Below are positions 41,558 to 50,356 of a stretch of DNA of 51,226 nucleotides, piece by piece. The position numbers were made by a program, and so were the translations under genes. The notes below the pieces were generated by a model. It made no database searches. It saw nothing but the letters and a program-made list of their open reading frames with translations, and was not told where the DNA came from. Positions within the stretch are counted from its first letter, which is position 1; each line of letters begins with the position of its first letter. Source of the stretch: Sphingomonas populi (GTDB taxonomy: Bacteria > Pseudomonadota > Alphaproteobacteria > Sphingomonadales > Sphingomonadaceae). The stretch lies in NCBI RefSeq assembly GCF_004208535.1, contig NZ_SGIS01000037.1, positions 1 to 51,226 of the forward strand, written 5' to 3'.

Positions 41558-42763
41558 ATGAAACACTGCAATAGTATCGCAATTCTGGCGATCCTGGGCG
41601 CGGGTAGCGGTTGTGCCGCGCCCGCCTCCGCGCAGCAATCGGCGACGTCGAACACATGCCTCCAGAAGACTTGGCGTGATCCGCCACCGAGTTACAAGTC
41701 GGTCGAAATCCAGGCGGACAATCGCGTCACGTTTCGCGTCTGTGCGCCGCTGGCCAAGGACGCCAAGCTCGTCAGCGCCGATCTTCCCGATATCGTTCCC
41801 ACAGGCATGACCGACGGGATCGCCGCTGGCGCGGTGATGACGCGCGATGCCACAGGTCTGTGGAGCTGGACGACCGCTCGTCCGGTTCCGGCTGATACGT
41901 ATCGCTTTACCTTTCAGGTGGATGGCGCACCTGTTCCCGACCCGCGCGGGACGGCTTGGTCCGAGCAGGTCAATGGCGTCACGTCGGTGTTCGAGGTTCC
42001 CGGGCCGGAGGGGGCTTTCCAAACCTATGATGAGAAGGTCCGGCACGGTACGGTTAGCGTGGTGGAATATTGGTCCAAGAGCCTCGGAATTAAGCGCCGC
42101 GCGCATGTCTACACGCCACCGGGCTACATGCGGGGGACGACGCGGTATCCCGTCCTGTATCTTGTTCACGGCGCGGGCGATAGTGACGGCAGTTGGACGA
42201 GCGTCGGGCATGCACAGTACATTCTCGATAATCTGATCGCGGCCGGAAAGGCCAAGCCGATGATCATCGTGATGCCCACAGGGCATACGCCGTACAAAGC
42301 CGGGCAGAGCATCTTGACCAATCAGGATTTCGGCAATGATTTTCTGACCGACTTGATACCCACGATTGATCGCAGCTATCGAACGATTGCTACCGCGTCG
42401 TCGCGAGCGATGGCAGGCCTTTCGATGGGCGGCGCACATACGATCAATTTCGGTCTGCCGCATTCGGATTTGTTCCGTTACCTTGGTATCTTTTCGATGG
42501 GTATCGGTATCGAAAACCCGCAAGCCGAGGTCGCTGCGTATGAAAATGCGAACGCGGCTGCATTGCGCAGGGGCGCTAAGGAATTCAAGCTCGTCTATTA
42601 TGCAATCGGCAAAGATGATTTCATCTTCAATTCGTCAAAGCCCATGCGGCGTATCATGGACCGTTACGCTATTCCCTATGTATACAAAGAAAGTTCCGGG
42701 GGTCATACTTGGATAAATTGGCGTAGATATCTGAACGATTTCGCTCCGATTATCTTCAAATAG
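41558..42763 (+). CDS. Exported feruloyl-esterase-like alpha/beta hydrolase (CE1/esterase D type) with N-terminal beta domain
   Basis: The 401-residue protein has a lipoprotein-like or Sec signal (LAILGAGSGCAAPASA). An N-terminal immunoglobulin-like domain of the CBM48/E-set kind (residues about 40-140, VTFRVCAPLAKDAKLVSADL) precedes an alpha/beta hydrolase of the feruloyl esterase family. The oxyanion region is PVLYLVHGAGDSDGSWTSVG. The nucleophile Ser289 lies in AMAGLSMGGAHT, and the histidine in SSGGHTWINWR. Such enzymes release hydroxycinnamic acids or acyl groups from plant polysaccharides and glycosides. GAGGAGCGAG precedes the ATG. As the last gene of the operon it may strip acyl groups from decorated glycosides. 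Confidence 0.85.
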   Translation: MKHCNSIAILAILGAGSGCAAPASAQQSATSNTCLQKTWRDPPPSYKSVEIQADNRVTFRVCAPLAKDAKLVSADLPDIVPTGMTDGIAAGAVMTRDATGLWSWTTARPVPADTYRFTFQVDGAPVPDPRGTAWSEQVNGVTSVFEVPGPEGAFQTYDEKVRHGTVSVVEYWSKSLGIKRRAHVYTPPGYMRGTTRYPVLYLVHGAGDSDGSWTSVGHAQYILDNLIAAGKAKPMIIVMPTGHTPYKAGQSILTNQDFGNDFLTDLIPTIDRSYRTIATASSRAMAGLSMGGAHTINFGLPHSDLFRYLGIFSMGIGIENPQAEVAAYENANAAALRRGAKEFKLVYYAIGKDDFIFNSSKPMRRIMDRYAIPYVYKESSGGHTWINWRRYLNDFAPIIFK

Positions 42764-42769
42764 ATGCTG

Positions 42770-42803
42770 AATGATCCTACCGGCTGACGCCGGTAGGATC
42801 ATT
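42770..42803. terminator. Strong hairpin after the catabolic operon
   Basis: AATGATCCTACCGGC pairs perfectly over 15 bases with GCCGGTAGGATCATT around a TGAC loop, seven bases after the esterase stop. No T-run follows, but the stem is strong enough to mark the end of the operon. Confidence 0.7.
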
Positions 42804-43025
42804 GGAGAGGACTGAAGCCTTAATTGGTACTGCGTCCATCATCTCAATCGCGGGAGCAGCGCGAAACGGTCTATACGATCGCGCCGACCGCTGAGGATCT
42901 TTGAGCCGATATCATCGAAGCATTCGACAGAAGCAGCTAAACCCCGCCCTTAATGCTACACTGCATTCGCTATCACGGACGTGTCGCTTCCCCGTGGGAG
43001 TGCCATGAGTTCCAAGGAGACGGTG

Positions 43026-44480
43026 ATGCGGCCTGCACGGAATGTCGCTTTGGCGGCGGTAGTCGCACTGTTCCTCCTTCCGTTCCCCGCCCGGGCGTCG
43101 GAATGGTGGTATGTGAACAGCGGCGCAAATCGCGTGCTCTTCGTCGATGCCCAGTCGATCGCGCGCAAAGGCGACATCGTTACCTACTGGACCATGTCCG
43201 TGATTCAGCCCGGCGAGCCGGAGGTGATGACGAAGGCGCATATGCGTGCGGATTGCGGCAGGCGCCGGCTCGGCACGCTCCAGATGTTCCGGTATGATGA
43301 AGCAGGTCGGCAAATCGGCGACGAGCCGGCGCATCCCGCGCCGATGCAGGCGGTGCCGCCGGACAGCCTCGGAGATACGCAATTCCACTTCGCCTGCGGC
43401 GACGACGGCTATCGGGTGACGAATGATCTGTTTCCGTTGGCGATCGATGAAGTGACCTTCGCGAAGGCGCTGATCGCGCGCGGCAACAGGCCGAACGACG
43501 CGCACGGCCTGCATGAAACGATGATCGCACGCCAGACCGGGGCCGCCGCGTCGCCACGCGCCGAGCCGAAAGTCGTGCCAGAGGTGGTGGCAGTCCGCGC
43601 CGATAGCGCGCAGGCCATCGCCGAAGACGGCGCCGAGGAAGCTGCGCGGCTCGAAGCGTCGTGCAAGTCCGGCACGATCGCAGACTGCGCGCTGCTAGCG
43701 ACCCGATTGGCCGGGGGCGACGGCATCCCGAAGGACGAGGCCCGCGCCGCGAGCTTCTTTGAAAAGGCCTGCGCCGGCGGCGATGCCGACAGTTGCACCT
43801 TGCTTGGCATCGCCTATCATACCGGCGCCGGCGTGACCCGCGATGCCGAGCGGTCGGCGGATGCTTTCGCGCGGGCCTGCCAGAGCGGCGGTCCATCGGA
43901 CTGCGCCAATTTCGGGTTGGCGCTGGTTAATGGGGACGGCGTGGCGAAGGACGTGGGACGCGCATTCGGCTATTTTGATGCGGCTTGCGAGAGCGGCAAT
44001 GCCGCTGCCTGCTCCAGCCTGGGAGCATCCTATTCGATGGGCGTAGGTACCAAAGCCGATCCGGGAAGAGCACGGCGCCTGTTTCAGAAGGCATGCGACG
44101 GCGACGATCCGGGCGGATGCTACAATCTCGGGGTCGTCTTCGATCAGGGGCTTGGCGTAAGGAAGGACCCGGCGCGTGCAGCCTCGCTCTACGAAGGCGC
44201 TTGCGAGCGGGATGACGGCGCGGCCTGCGGCAATCTCGGGACGCTGGTGCAGAGTGGCAATGGCACCCGGAAGGATGCCATCCGTGCCGTCGAGCTGTTT
44301 CGCAAGGCGTGCATGCTCGAAGACGCCGACGGCTGTCTCAATCTCGGTCGGGCCTATCAGGCAGGCGCCGGAGTGACCCGCGACGTGGCTCAAGCTGCCA
44401 GTTTCTTCCGGCGCGCACTGGCGATCGAGCCGGACAAGGCCGATGCCCGACGTGCGCTCGCCGAACTCCCGCCTGGATGA
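43026..44480 (+). CDS. Exported cysteine-rich Sel1-repeat protein
   Basis: The 484-residue protein has a signal peptide (NVALAAVVALFLLPFPARA). An N-terminal domain resembles surface-adhesin-E/CNP1-type domains (EWWYVNSGANRVLFVDAQSI). Seven Sel1-like repeats of 36 residues follow (about 210-460). They share the pattern 'A-C-x-x-L-G-x-x-Y-x-x-G-x-G-V-x-x-D...A-x-x-x-F-x-x-A-C'. Nearly every repeat has two cysteines at fixed places, as in the Helicobacter Hcp proteins, where they form disulfides that link the helices. These repeats bind other proteins, so a periplasmic scaffold role is likely. ATG 43026 is chosen because AAGGAG precedes it by six bases; an ATG at 43005 is less well placed. Confidence 0.8.
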   Translation: MRPARNVALAAVVALFLLPFPARASEWWYVNSGANRVLFVDAQSIARKGDIVTYWTMSVIQPGEPEVMTKAHMRADCGRRRLGTLQMFRYDEAGRQIGDEPAHPAPMQAVPPDSLGDTQFHFACGDDGYRVTNDLFPLAIDEVTFAKALIARGNRPNDAHGLHETMIARQTGAAASPRAEPKVVPEVVAVRADSAQAIAEDGAEEAARLEASCKSGTIADCALLATRLAGGDGIPKDEARAASFFEKACAGGDADSCTLLGIAYHTGAGVTRDAERSADAFARACQSGGPSDCANFGLALVNGDGVAKDVGRAFGYFDAACESGNAAACSSLGASYSMGVGTKADPGRARRLFQKACDGDDPGGCYNLGVVFDQGLGVRKDPARAASLYEGACERDDGAACGNLGTLVQSGNGTRKDAIRAVELFRKACMLEDADGCLNLGRAYQAGAGVTRDVAQAASFFRRALAIEPDKADARRALAELPPG

Positions 44481-44574
44481 CGCTGCCTGCGGGACAGCCG
44501 TCGGGCCGGGACGCCATGAGCGCCGGGGCTGCAAGTTGGGTTGGCGATAGAGCGTGTCGGCGCGCGTTGTGTTG

Positions 44575-45204
44575 CTAGCGATTAGTGTCTTCCGAACGAC
44601 CGCACCATCCCGGGAGGTAGCTGGCATGATGGCCTGACGCGAGATCGACCGCTTTTGCGAGCGCACGTTCGAAATCATGCTCGACGAGCTTGCGCCCGAT
44701 TCGATATCGCAGGAAATCCGCCCACAAGAACTCCGAATAGGGTGTCGGATCTTTGGCGCAGCCGCCCTCGCGACGCAGCGCGCCGGCGAGCGAACGGTAC
44801 GGATCGTCCGTCATCGCGCCGATCTTGCGCGGTAAGGTGCGGTGCGGCTGCCGTGTGCCTTCGGCATCGAACGGATGCAGCCAGTTACGATTGTCCATGA
44901 AGGTCCAGAACAGCGGCTTCTTCAGGCTACTCAGGTCGGCGACGATGCTGACCAGGACCTGCGTCACGCCCTCATCGTGCAGGGCGCGGACCAGATGATG
45001 GTGATCGATCAGATACGGTACGTGCTTGGGTCCAAGGATTGCGGGGATCATGTGGCGGCCGAGAAAGTCAGGTCCGTCGATTTCGACCCGCTTGCGCCAG
45101 TCCGCACGCTTGCGCGCGACCTCGCGCAGGCCAACCGTCATTTGGGTGGGCCGGAGATCAGCGATTGCGACCGGGTGGAGTACGGGGGCGAAATCCTCTT
45201 TCAT
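44575..45204 (-). CDS. ParB-like nuclease-fold protein (ParBc_2 type)
   Basis: The 209-residue protein resembles the putative ParB-like nuclease family (ParBc_2). Conserved blocks are LHPVAIADLRPTQMTVGLRE, GRHMIPAILGPKHVPYLIDH with HHLVRALHDEGV, and PYRSLAGALRREGGCAKDPT. The family has the ParB/sulfiredoxin fold but no proven function and lacks a helix-turn-helix for DNA binding. Its ATG overlaps the stop of the SulP transporter gene (ATGA), so the two are made together. A role in anion metabolism is possible, since the fold is shared with nucleotide-binding enzymes; this is speculation. Confidence 0.7.
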   Translation of the reverse strand: MKEDFAPVLHPVAIADLRPTQMTVGLREVARKRADWRKRVEIDGPDFLGRHMIPAILGPKHVPYLIDHHHLVRALHDEGVTQVLVSIVADLSSLKKPLFWTFMDNRNWLHPFDAEGTRQPHRTLPRKIGAMTDDPYRSLAGALRREGGCAKDPTPYSEFLWADFLRYRIGRKLVEHDFERALAKAVDLASGHHASYLPGWCGRSEDTNR

Positions 45205-46820
45205 ACACGATCCTTTGTGCCCGAAAGCTTCGCCTCGAGCGCGACGACTGCATCATCGACGCTGTAGCTGCTGCGGCGATCCAGATCGACGGCGCCGGCG
45301 ATCTTCAACAGATCATAGGCGTGATCGTGCAGTCGCGCGAGTTGGAGAGGAACCCCCGCCGCTTGCAACGCACCGTCGAACTCGATCAGTGCATCGAGCG
45401 CGGTGCTGTCGAGATCGTAGCTCTCCTCGAGACTAAGCACGATCCCGCGAAGCGCTGGGTTGGCGCTGGTCCGCATCCGCACCAGCGCCAACATGCGTTC
45501 GGCGTTGGCGAAGAACAAAGGCTCGGTCGGGCGCCAGATCGCGACATCGGGCGGCGCCACGGCATCGCTGTGGCGTGCGATGTCGACGTAATTGTGGCCG
45601 TCGCCGAGCCGCCCCAGACGGGCCAAGGTCGGCGTGGCGATCCGCCGAAGCAGGGCCGCCAGCGATAGCAGGATCGCGAGCAGCATTCCGTTGAGGACGC
45701 CCAGCGCAAGCACCCCGAGCGCCGCACCCGACGCGACATATTGATCGCGATCCAGACGCCACAGCCGGAGCAACGGCGCAGGGTCGAGCGCGTGGGTGAG
45801 TGCCGCGATCACGACAGCCGCCAGCACTGGCTGCGGCAGAAGCGCGATCGCCGGCATGGCGAACAGGATCATCATCGCCAGACCGATTGCCGCAATCACG
45901 CCAGTTGCCCGGCTTCCGGCGCCCGCCGCCTCGCTCGCCGAACCGGCTGAGAAGCCGGCACCAACCGGCATGCCTTGCACGAGTGCGCTCGCCACATTGG
46001 CGAGGCCGAGTCCGGCCAGTTCGCGATTGGCATCGACCATATCCCCATGGTGCAGCGCAAGCGTGCGGATCGTGCCCCAGGATTCGGCGAACAGGATCAG
46101 GACCAGCGGGACGGCATATTGCGCCAGCCGGGCTAGCGTGCTCCAGCCGGGCTGGGTGAGCGATGGCCATTCCATACGCGCATCGATCGCCCCCACCAGG
46201 GCGACTCCATATCGGTCGAGCTGGAAGACATGCGACGCCACCACGCCGGCCAGCAGCACGCACAGCGCGCCTGGAACCGCCGGCACGCGGCGCAGCGCCA
46301 GCAGCGCGGCCAGCGCAATCGCGCCGGTGAGGAGGCTCACGGGATTCCACGATGGTGCAGAGGCGATCAGCGCGATCGCAAAGCGTGCGACGTCGGGCGC
46401 GGCGACAGCGACGCCGGTGACGATGGGCAACTGGTGCAGGATGATCGTGACCGCGATGCCGAACGCGAAGCCGTGCAGGACAGGACGCGAGATGAAGCTC
46501 GTCATCGCGCCAAGCCGCGCGGCGCTGGCCGCCAAGAACAAGAGGCCGGTCATCATCACGACGAGCGTGGCGAGCGCGGCTTTGTCGCCCATACCGACGG
46601 GTATCGCCGCCAGGGTGGCCGCCAGGATCACGGCCGAAGAGGACGTCGCCGACACGATCGCGAACCGGCTGCGGCCGGCGATCGCGTAGCCGAGGCAGCC
46701 CGCGATCGCCGCGAAGATCGCGCGCTGCGCTGGCAGTCCGGCAATCCCGGCATAGGCTACCGCCTCGGGTAGTATCAGCCCGGCGACGCACAGGCCCGCG
46801 ACGAGATCGTTTTTCCGCAT
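45201..46820 (-). CDS. SulP-family anion transporter with STAS domain
   Basis: The 539-residue protein has the SulP membrane domain, with ten to fourteen helices. Signature blocks are LVAGLCVAGLILPEAVAYAG, SRPVLHGFAFGIAVTIILHQ and GMPVGAGFSAGSASEAAGAG. A cytoplasmic STAS domain occupies residues about 415-525 (LFFANAERMLALVRMRT, then GIVLSLEESYDLDSTALDAL). Members move sulfate, bicarbonate or C4-dicarboxylates; the substrate cannot be told here. The downstream gene, a ParB-like protein, overlaps its stop by four bases. It is divergent from the Tad genes. Confidence 0.92.
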   Translation of the reverse strand: MRKNDLVAGLCVAGLILPEAVAYAGIAGLPAQRAIFAAIAGCLGYAIAGRSRFAIVSATSSSAVILAATLAAIPVGMGDKAALATLVVMMTGLLFLAASAARLGAMTSFISRPVLHGFAFGIAVTIILHQLPIVTGVAVAAPDVARFAIALIASAPSWNPVSLLTGAIALAALLALRRVPAVPGALCVLLAGVVASHVFQLDRYGVALVGAIDARMEWPSLTQPGWSTLARLAQYAVPLVLILFAESWGTIRTLALHHGDMVDANRELAGLGLANVASALVQGMPVGAGFSAGSASEAAGAGSRATGVIAAIGLAMMILFAMPAIALLPQPVLAAVVIAALTHALDPAPLLRLWRLDRDQYVASGAALGVLALGVLNGMLLAILLSLAALLRRIATPTLARLGRLGDGHNYVDIARHSDAVAPPDVAIWRPTEPLFFANAERMLALVRMRTSANPALRGIVLSLEESYDLDSTALDALIEFDGALQAAGVPLQLARLHDHAYDLLKIAGAVDLDRRSSYSVDDAVVALEAKLSGTKDRV

Positions 46821-46991
46821 CGCGCCACAATAGCGGCTTTACCGTTCGTGCTGGCAAGAGGGTGCGAGGGTGATCCGCGCGCCGATCCGACCGCTGAGAA
46901 CGGATGTTCGGCGCAACCTTCGATAAGCGGGACTCTCGTTTACCAAAGTTGAACGCCTTTCCGATATCGTTGCGAGGAGGGAGCTGATTGC

Positions 46992-47663
46992 GTGGCGCTG
47001 TGGGACAAGAGCATGTGGGGACAGAAAACTGTTCGCCGCCTTTGCACAACCTTGCGAAGAGATCGCAAGGGCGTGGTCGCGATCGAGTTCGCGATCGTCG
47101 GACCTGCCTTTATCGCGCTGCTGCTCGGCATTCTCTACACGATGTCTATCTATCTGGCGCAGCAAATGCTGGAAACCGCAGCGCAAAGCGCGGGCCGGCT
47201 GTTGCTGACCGGTGCCGTCCAAACCAGCAAAATGGCAAACGGCAACGTCGGTATGTCGGCGAGCGATTTCAAAAACGCGATCTGCAACGGCGCGTCGGGC
47301 AAGGATGCCAATGGCCAGGCTTTCACCATTCCCGTCCTCCTGCCGTCTATGCTGACCTGTTCGCGGCTGACGGTGAACGTCACCAATGCGACCAGCTACA
47401 ATGTCAACAACTCCGCAGCGCCGACATTTACCTATGACAGCAAGGGCGTTCTGACATCGACGGGGTCCGGCTATAATTACCAGTCGAATGGCGACGGCAC
47501 GAACCGCATCGTCATTCTTCAGCTCATCTATCTTTGGCCGACCGGACGCGGCCCGCTCGGGTTGAATCTCATCAATCAACCGAATGGCAACCGCATGATC
47601 GTGGCGACATCCGTGTTCACGACAGAAAAATATGCGTGCAATTCGGCGCAATCGTCATGCTGA
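46992..47663 (+). CDS. TadE-like pilus assembly protein
   Basis: The 223-residue protein has a TadE-type N-terminus: a short basic tail, then KGVVAIEFAIVGPAFIALLL with a glutamate five residues into the hydrophobic stretch, as in pseudopilins. The rest is extracytoplasmic and beta-rich, with two cysteine pairs (CNGASGK and LTCSRLT; YACNSAQSSC). TadE-like minor pilins take part in Flp/Tad pilus assembly. GTG 46992 is chosen because GGAGGGAG lies eight bases upstream. It heads a three-gene cluster of tad-type genes; the secretion ATPase, platform and major pilin genes are not in this window. Confidence 0.82.
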   Translation: MALWDKSMWGQKTVRRLCTTLRRDRKGVVAIEFAIVGPAFIALLLGILYTMSIYLAQQMLETAAQSAGRLLLTGAVQTSKMANGNVGMSASDFKNAICNGASGKDANGQAFTIPVLLPSMLTCSRLTVNVTNATSYNVNNSAAPTFTYDSKGVLTSTGSGYNYQSNGDGTNRIVILQLIYLWPTGRGPLGLNLINQPNGNRMIVATSVFTTEKYACNSAQSSC

Positions 47664-48331
47664 GGCGTCTTGCGACGAACACGCGCGGCGTGGCGCTGGT
47701 CGAATTCGCCATTTGTCTGCCAGTGCTTTTGCTGCTGTATCTCGGCGGATGCTGCCTTTCGGACATGCTCGCGTGCAACAGAAAGGTCACGACGGCGACC
47801 CGCACGCTTGTCGATCTGGTCGCGCGCACGATGTCCCCAACGATCGTCTATAACGACCCGCAAAGCGCCAATGCAAAATCCTATCTAAGTGCGAGCGCCG
47901 TCGTCCTGTCGCCGTATAAACTCGACGCCGCGACCGAGCAGGTTTCGCTGCTCAGGGTGTGCGACGCGACCCATGCCTATGTCGTCTGGACGCAGGCGCA
48001 GACGCAGAACGTCGACGGCAGCGTCGTGAGAGCCACAACGCCCGATCAGACGGCCGGCACGCTCCCGGCCAATCAGGCGCAGGCCGCCAACACGGTCATT
48101 CCGATTCTCACCAATATGGTCATCTCGACGATGGTGCCGACATCGCCCGACGGATCGAATGTCTGTAAAAATCTCGCCCCCGGCACCGCCACCAAGACCC
48201 AGGTCGGGACGGCCGGCGGCTGGCTGTACATGGGCAAGATCTCATATTCGTTCACACCCTCGGTCAGCTACCTCGCCCTCGGTCCCGTGACGCTGAAGCA
48301 CACAATCTACATGATCCCCCGTCTGTATTAG
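47657..48331 (+). CDS. Second TadE/TadG-like pilus assembly protein
   Basis: The 224-residue protein has the TadE-type start TRGVALVEFAICLPVLLLLY with the conserved glutamate. A cysteine-containing ectodomain follows (LRVCDATHAYVVWTQA; GSNVCKNLAPG). Its ATG lies inside the end of the previous gene (seven-base overlap), so the two minor pilins are produced together. The third gene follows 10 bases later. The assignment rests on the N-terminal motif and gene order. Confidence 0.8.
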   Translation: MLRRLATNTRGVALVEFAICLPVLLLLYLGGCCLSDMLACNRKVTTATRTLVDLVARTMSPTIVYNDPQSANAKSYLSASAVVLSPYKLDAATEQVSLLRVCDATHAYVVWTQAQTQNVDGSVVRATTPDQTAGTLPANQAQAANTVIPILTNMVISTMVPTSPDGSNVCKNLAPGTATKTQVGTAGGWLYMGKISYSFTPSVSYLALGPVTLKHTIYMIPRLY

Positions 48332-48341
48332 GCTCGGAAAA

Positions 48342-50180
48342 ATGACGAACGGTTCCGTATTGCGCAGGATCAAGGACGGTGCGCGTGGCTTCGCCAGGCG
48401 ACTGAAAGCCGACCGGAAAGGCGGCGTCCTGATGATTACCGCGTTCGCGCTGATTCCGCTGACCTTCGTCACCGGCTTCGCCATCGATTATTCGCGTGCG
48501 ATGAGCCTCCAGACGCATCTGAATGCCGCAGCGGACGCGGCTGCTTTGGCGGCGGTGTCGCCGTCGATCATTTTGCAATCGAACGAGGTGGCGGCCACCG
48601 CCGCCACGAATATGTTCAACGCGCAAGCGTCGCTGGTGACGGGTTTTCAGGGACTGACATTTAGGCCGCCGGTTATAACGGCGGCATCATCGACCGGCAA
48701 CGGTGCGCTCGGGTATCTTCGCAAGGTGACGGTGAGTTACACGGCCCAGTCAATCAACATCTTCGCAGGCGTGCTCGGCGTGCCCACGCTCACCGTCACC
48801 GGCACGTCGACGGCGAGCGCCGCGCAGCCACCGAACGTGGATTTCTATCTGGCGATGGACAATTCACCCTCAATGCTGCTGCCCGCCACGTCCGGGGGCG
48901 TCAGCAGTATCCTCGCGGCGACGACAAATTCGAATAATAAAAATGGCTGTGCATTCGCCTGCCACACGCAACTGCCGAAGATCGACAAGATCTATATTAA
49001 AGATACCCAATTGCGGCATATTTTGCTTTCGACGGGATATTACACCTCCGGGTCTTCCAAACAGAACATTTACTATCGCTGGGATTCGGCGAGCAAACTC
49101 GTTTATGATAGTTCTGGAAATTCAATGACGTCTTCGACGAGTTCGACCTCCGGCTCGGCGAATTCATCCTCTGGCTCTACCACGACAGTTACAGTCACCA
49201 CATATACCGTACCAAACGATATCATCGATGGTCTCGTCACGATCTATAAGCAGGTGACGTCGACCCCGACCACGACCAAGACCACAACATCCAATGGCAG
49301 GACGACAACGACAACAACTCCAGGAAATCCGACAACAACTACCAGTGTATATGACACAGGATATTGGGCTGACGGCTATTGGCTTACGCACAATTACGGC
49401 AAGATTTACAACAACCCTTCCAGCATTGTCCTGCGGAAGGACGACATGGTTTCGGCAGCGTCGCAGTTGATCCCCTTCGCGGCCAATCAGGCGGCGCAAT
49501 ATCATGTCACCTACCAGGCCCAGATGTTCTCGTTCGACTGGACGAAACCCGGCACCACGTCACCGGTCAAAACCCTCAACAATCTGACGGACGTCGCGTC
49601 GTACGGTAGCGGCTTCTCGGCGGCGTCGCTCTTTCCGGCCGACGACTATTGGTGGAAAAATTCGAAACCGACCAGCTCAACCGACAACAACGACCGTTCG
49701 ACCGAGGTCAGTAACATGCTCTCGATCATGAACTCAAAGATTCCCACGGCCGGGACGGGCGCCCCCGGAGCGACGCCCCAGAAGATACTGTTTCTCATTA
49801 CTGATGGCATGCTCGATCAGCCCAATGGCAGCGGCCGGTATTTCGGGCCGTTGCGGAGCAGCGATCTGTCACTGTGTACCGCGATCAAGGCGAAAGGCAT
49901 CAAGATTGCGATCCTGTATACCCAGTACCTGCCGGAATCCCTTGCTGGCGATGACTGGTCCCAGTCGAACGTCGCGCCGTTTCTTCCCGCGCCGCCGTCG
50001 CCATACCCCTCCGGCAACGCAGGGAGCAGCGATCAGGTACTCGCCGGCCTGCAGAGCTGTGCATCTCCTGGTGCTAACAGTTCTCCCCTGGTCCAGACCG
50101 TGACCGCGAACGACAGCATCATAACGGCGCTCCAGCAGTTGTTTTCCACTGCCCTTCAGAGCTCCCGATTGGTTCAATAG
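48342..50180 (+). CDS. TadG-like protein with von Willebrand factor A domain and Ser/Thr-rich insert
   Basis: The 612-residue protein starts with a Tad-type hydrophobic segment (KGGVLMITAFALIPLTFVTG) and AIDYSRAMSLQTHLNAAADA, the TadG signature. The vWA domain begins with VDFYLAMDNSPSMLLPAT, where DNSPS is the metal-binding MIDAS motif (DxSxS). A later strand is ILFLITDGMLDQPNG. Between them lies an insert (about residues 255-345) dominated by Ser and Thr (for example TTTVTVTTYT and NGRTTTTTTPGNPTTTTS), a probable flexible linker. TadG anchors or caps Tad pili in related systems. The insert region is locally less GC-rich than its surroundings. Confidence 0.82.
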   Translation: MTNGSVLRRIKDGARGFARRLKADRKGGVLMITAFALIPLTFVTGFAIDYSRAMSLQTHLNAAADAAALAAVSPSIILQSNEVAATAATNMFNAQASLVTGFQGLTFRPPVITAASSTGNGALGYLRKVTVSYTAQSINIFAGVLGVPTLTVTGTSTASAAQPPNVDFYLAMDNSPSMLLPATSGGVSSILAATTNSNNKNGCAFACHTQLPKIDKIYIKDTQLRHILLSTGYYTSGSSKQNIYYRWDSASKLVYDSSGNSMTSSTSSTSGSANSSSGSTTTVTVTTYTVPNDIIDGLVTIYKQVTSTPTTTKTTTSNGRTTTTTTPGNPTTTTSVYDTGYWADGYWLTHNYGKIYNNPSSIVLRKDDMVSAASQLIPFAANQAAQYHVTYQAQMFSFDWTKPGTTSPVKTLNNLTDVASYGSGFSAASLFPADDYWWKNSKPTSSTDNNDRSTEVSNMLSIMNSKIPTAGTGAPGATPQKILFLITDGMLDQPNGSGRYFGPLRSSDLSLCTAIKAKGIKIAILYTQYLPESLAGDDWSQSNVAPFLPAPPSPYPSGNAGSSDQVLAGLQSCASPGANSSPLVQTVTANDSIITALQQLFSTALQSSRLVQ

Positions 50181-50233
50181 AAAAATTTAAGCATGGCACT
50201 CCCTTCGGCAGGGTCGTCAGCTACACCTGGGAG

Positions 50234-50341
50234 ATGGCAGCGAGCCTGCTGGCTGAATGGCTGCTCGCCACCACCGCAGGCCGCTCGTCATTCGTCACCG
50301 CCTCAGCTATCCCACGCCGCGAGACGCAAGCCGACGTGTAG
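50234..50341 (+). pseudogene. Possible C-terminal gene fragment
   Basis: A frame without a good start reads HGTPFGRVVSYTWEMAASLL and continues through an alanine-rich helix and RRETQADV to TAG 50341. Counting from its ATG 50234 it has 35 residues. It looks like the helical end of a protein whose front is missing; the TadG gene stops just 53 bases before. Its end provides the ribosome site of the next gene. Confidence 0.3.
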
Positions 50342-50356
50342 GAGCGGACGTATATC

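Noticed and set aside
43699..44420. The regular repeats as a possible CRISPR or DNA repeat array
   Set aside because: The periodicity is at the protein level (36-residue Sel1 repeats). The DNA units diverge and stay in frame.
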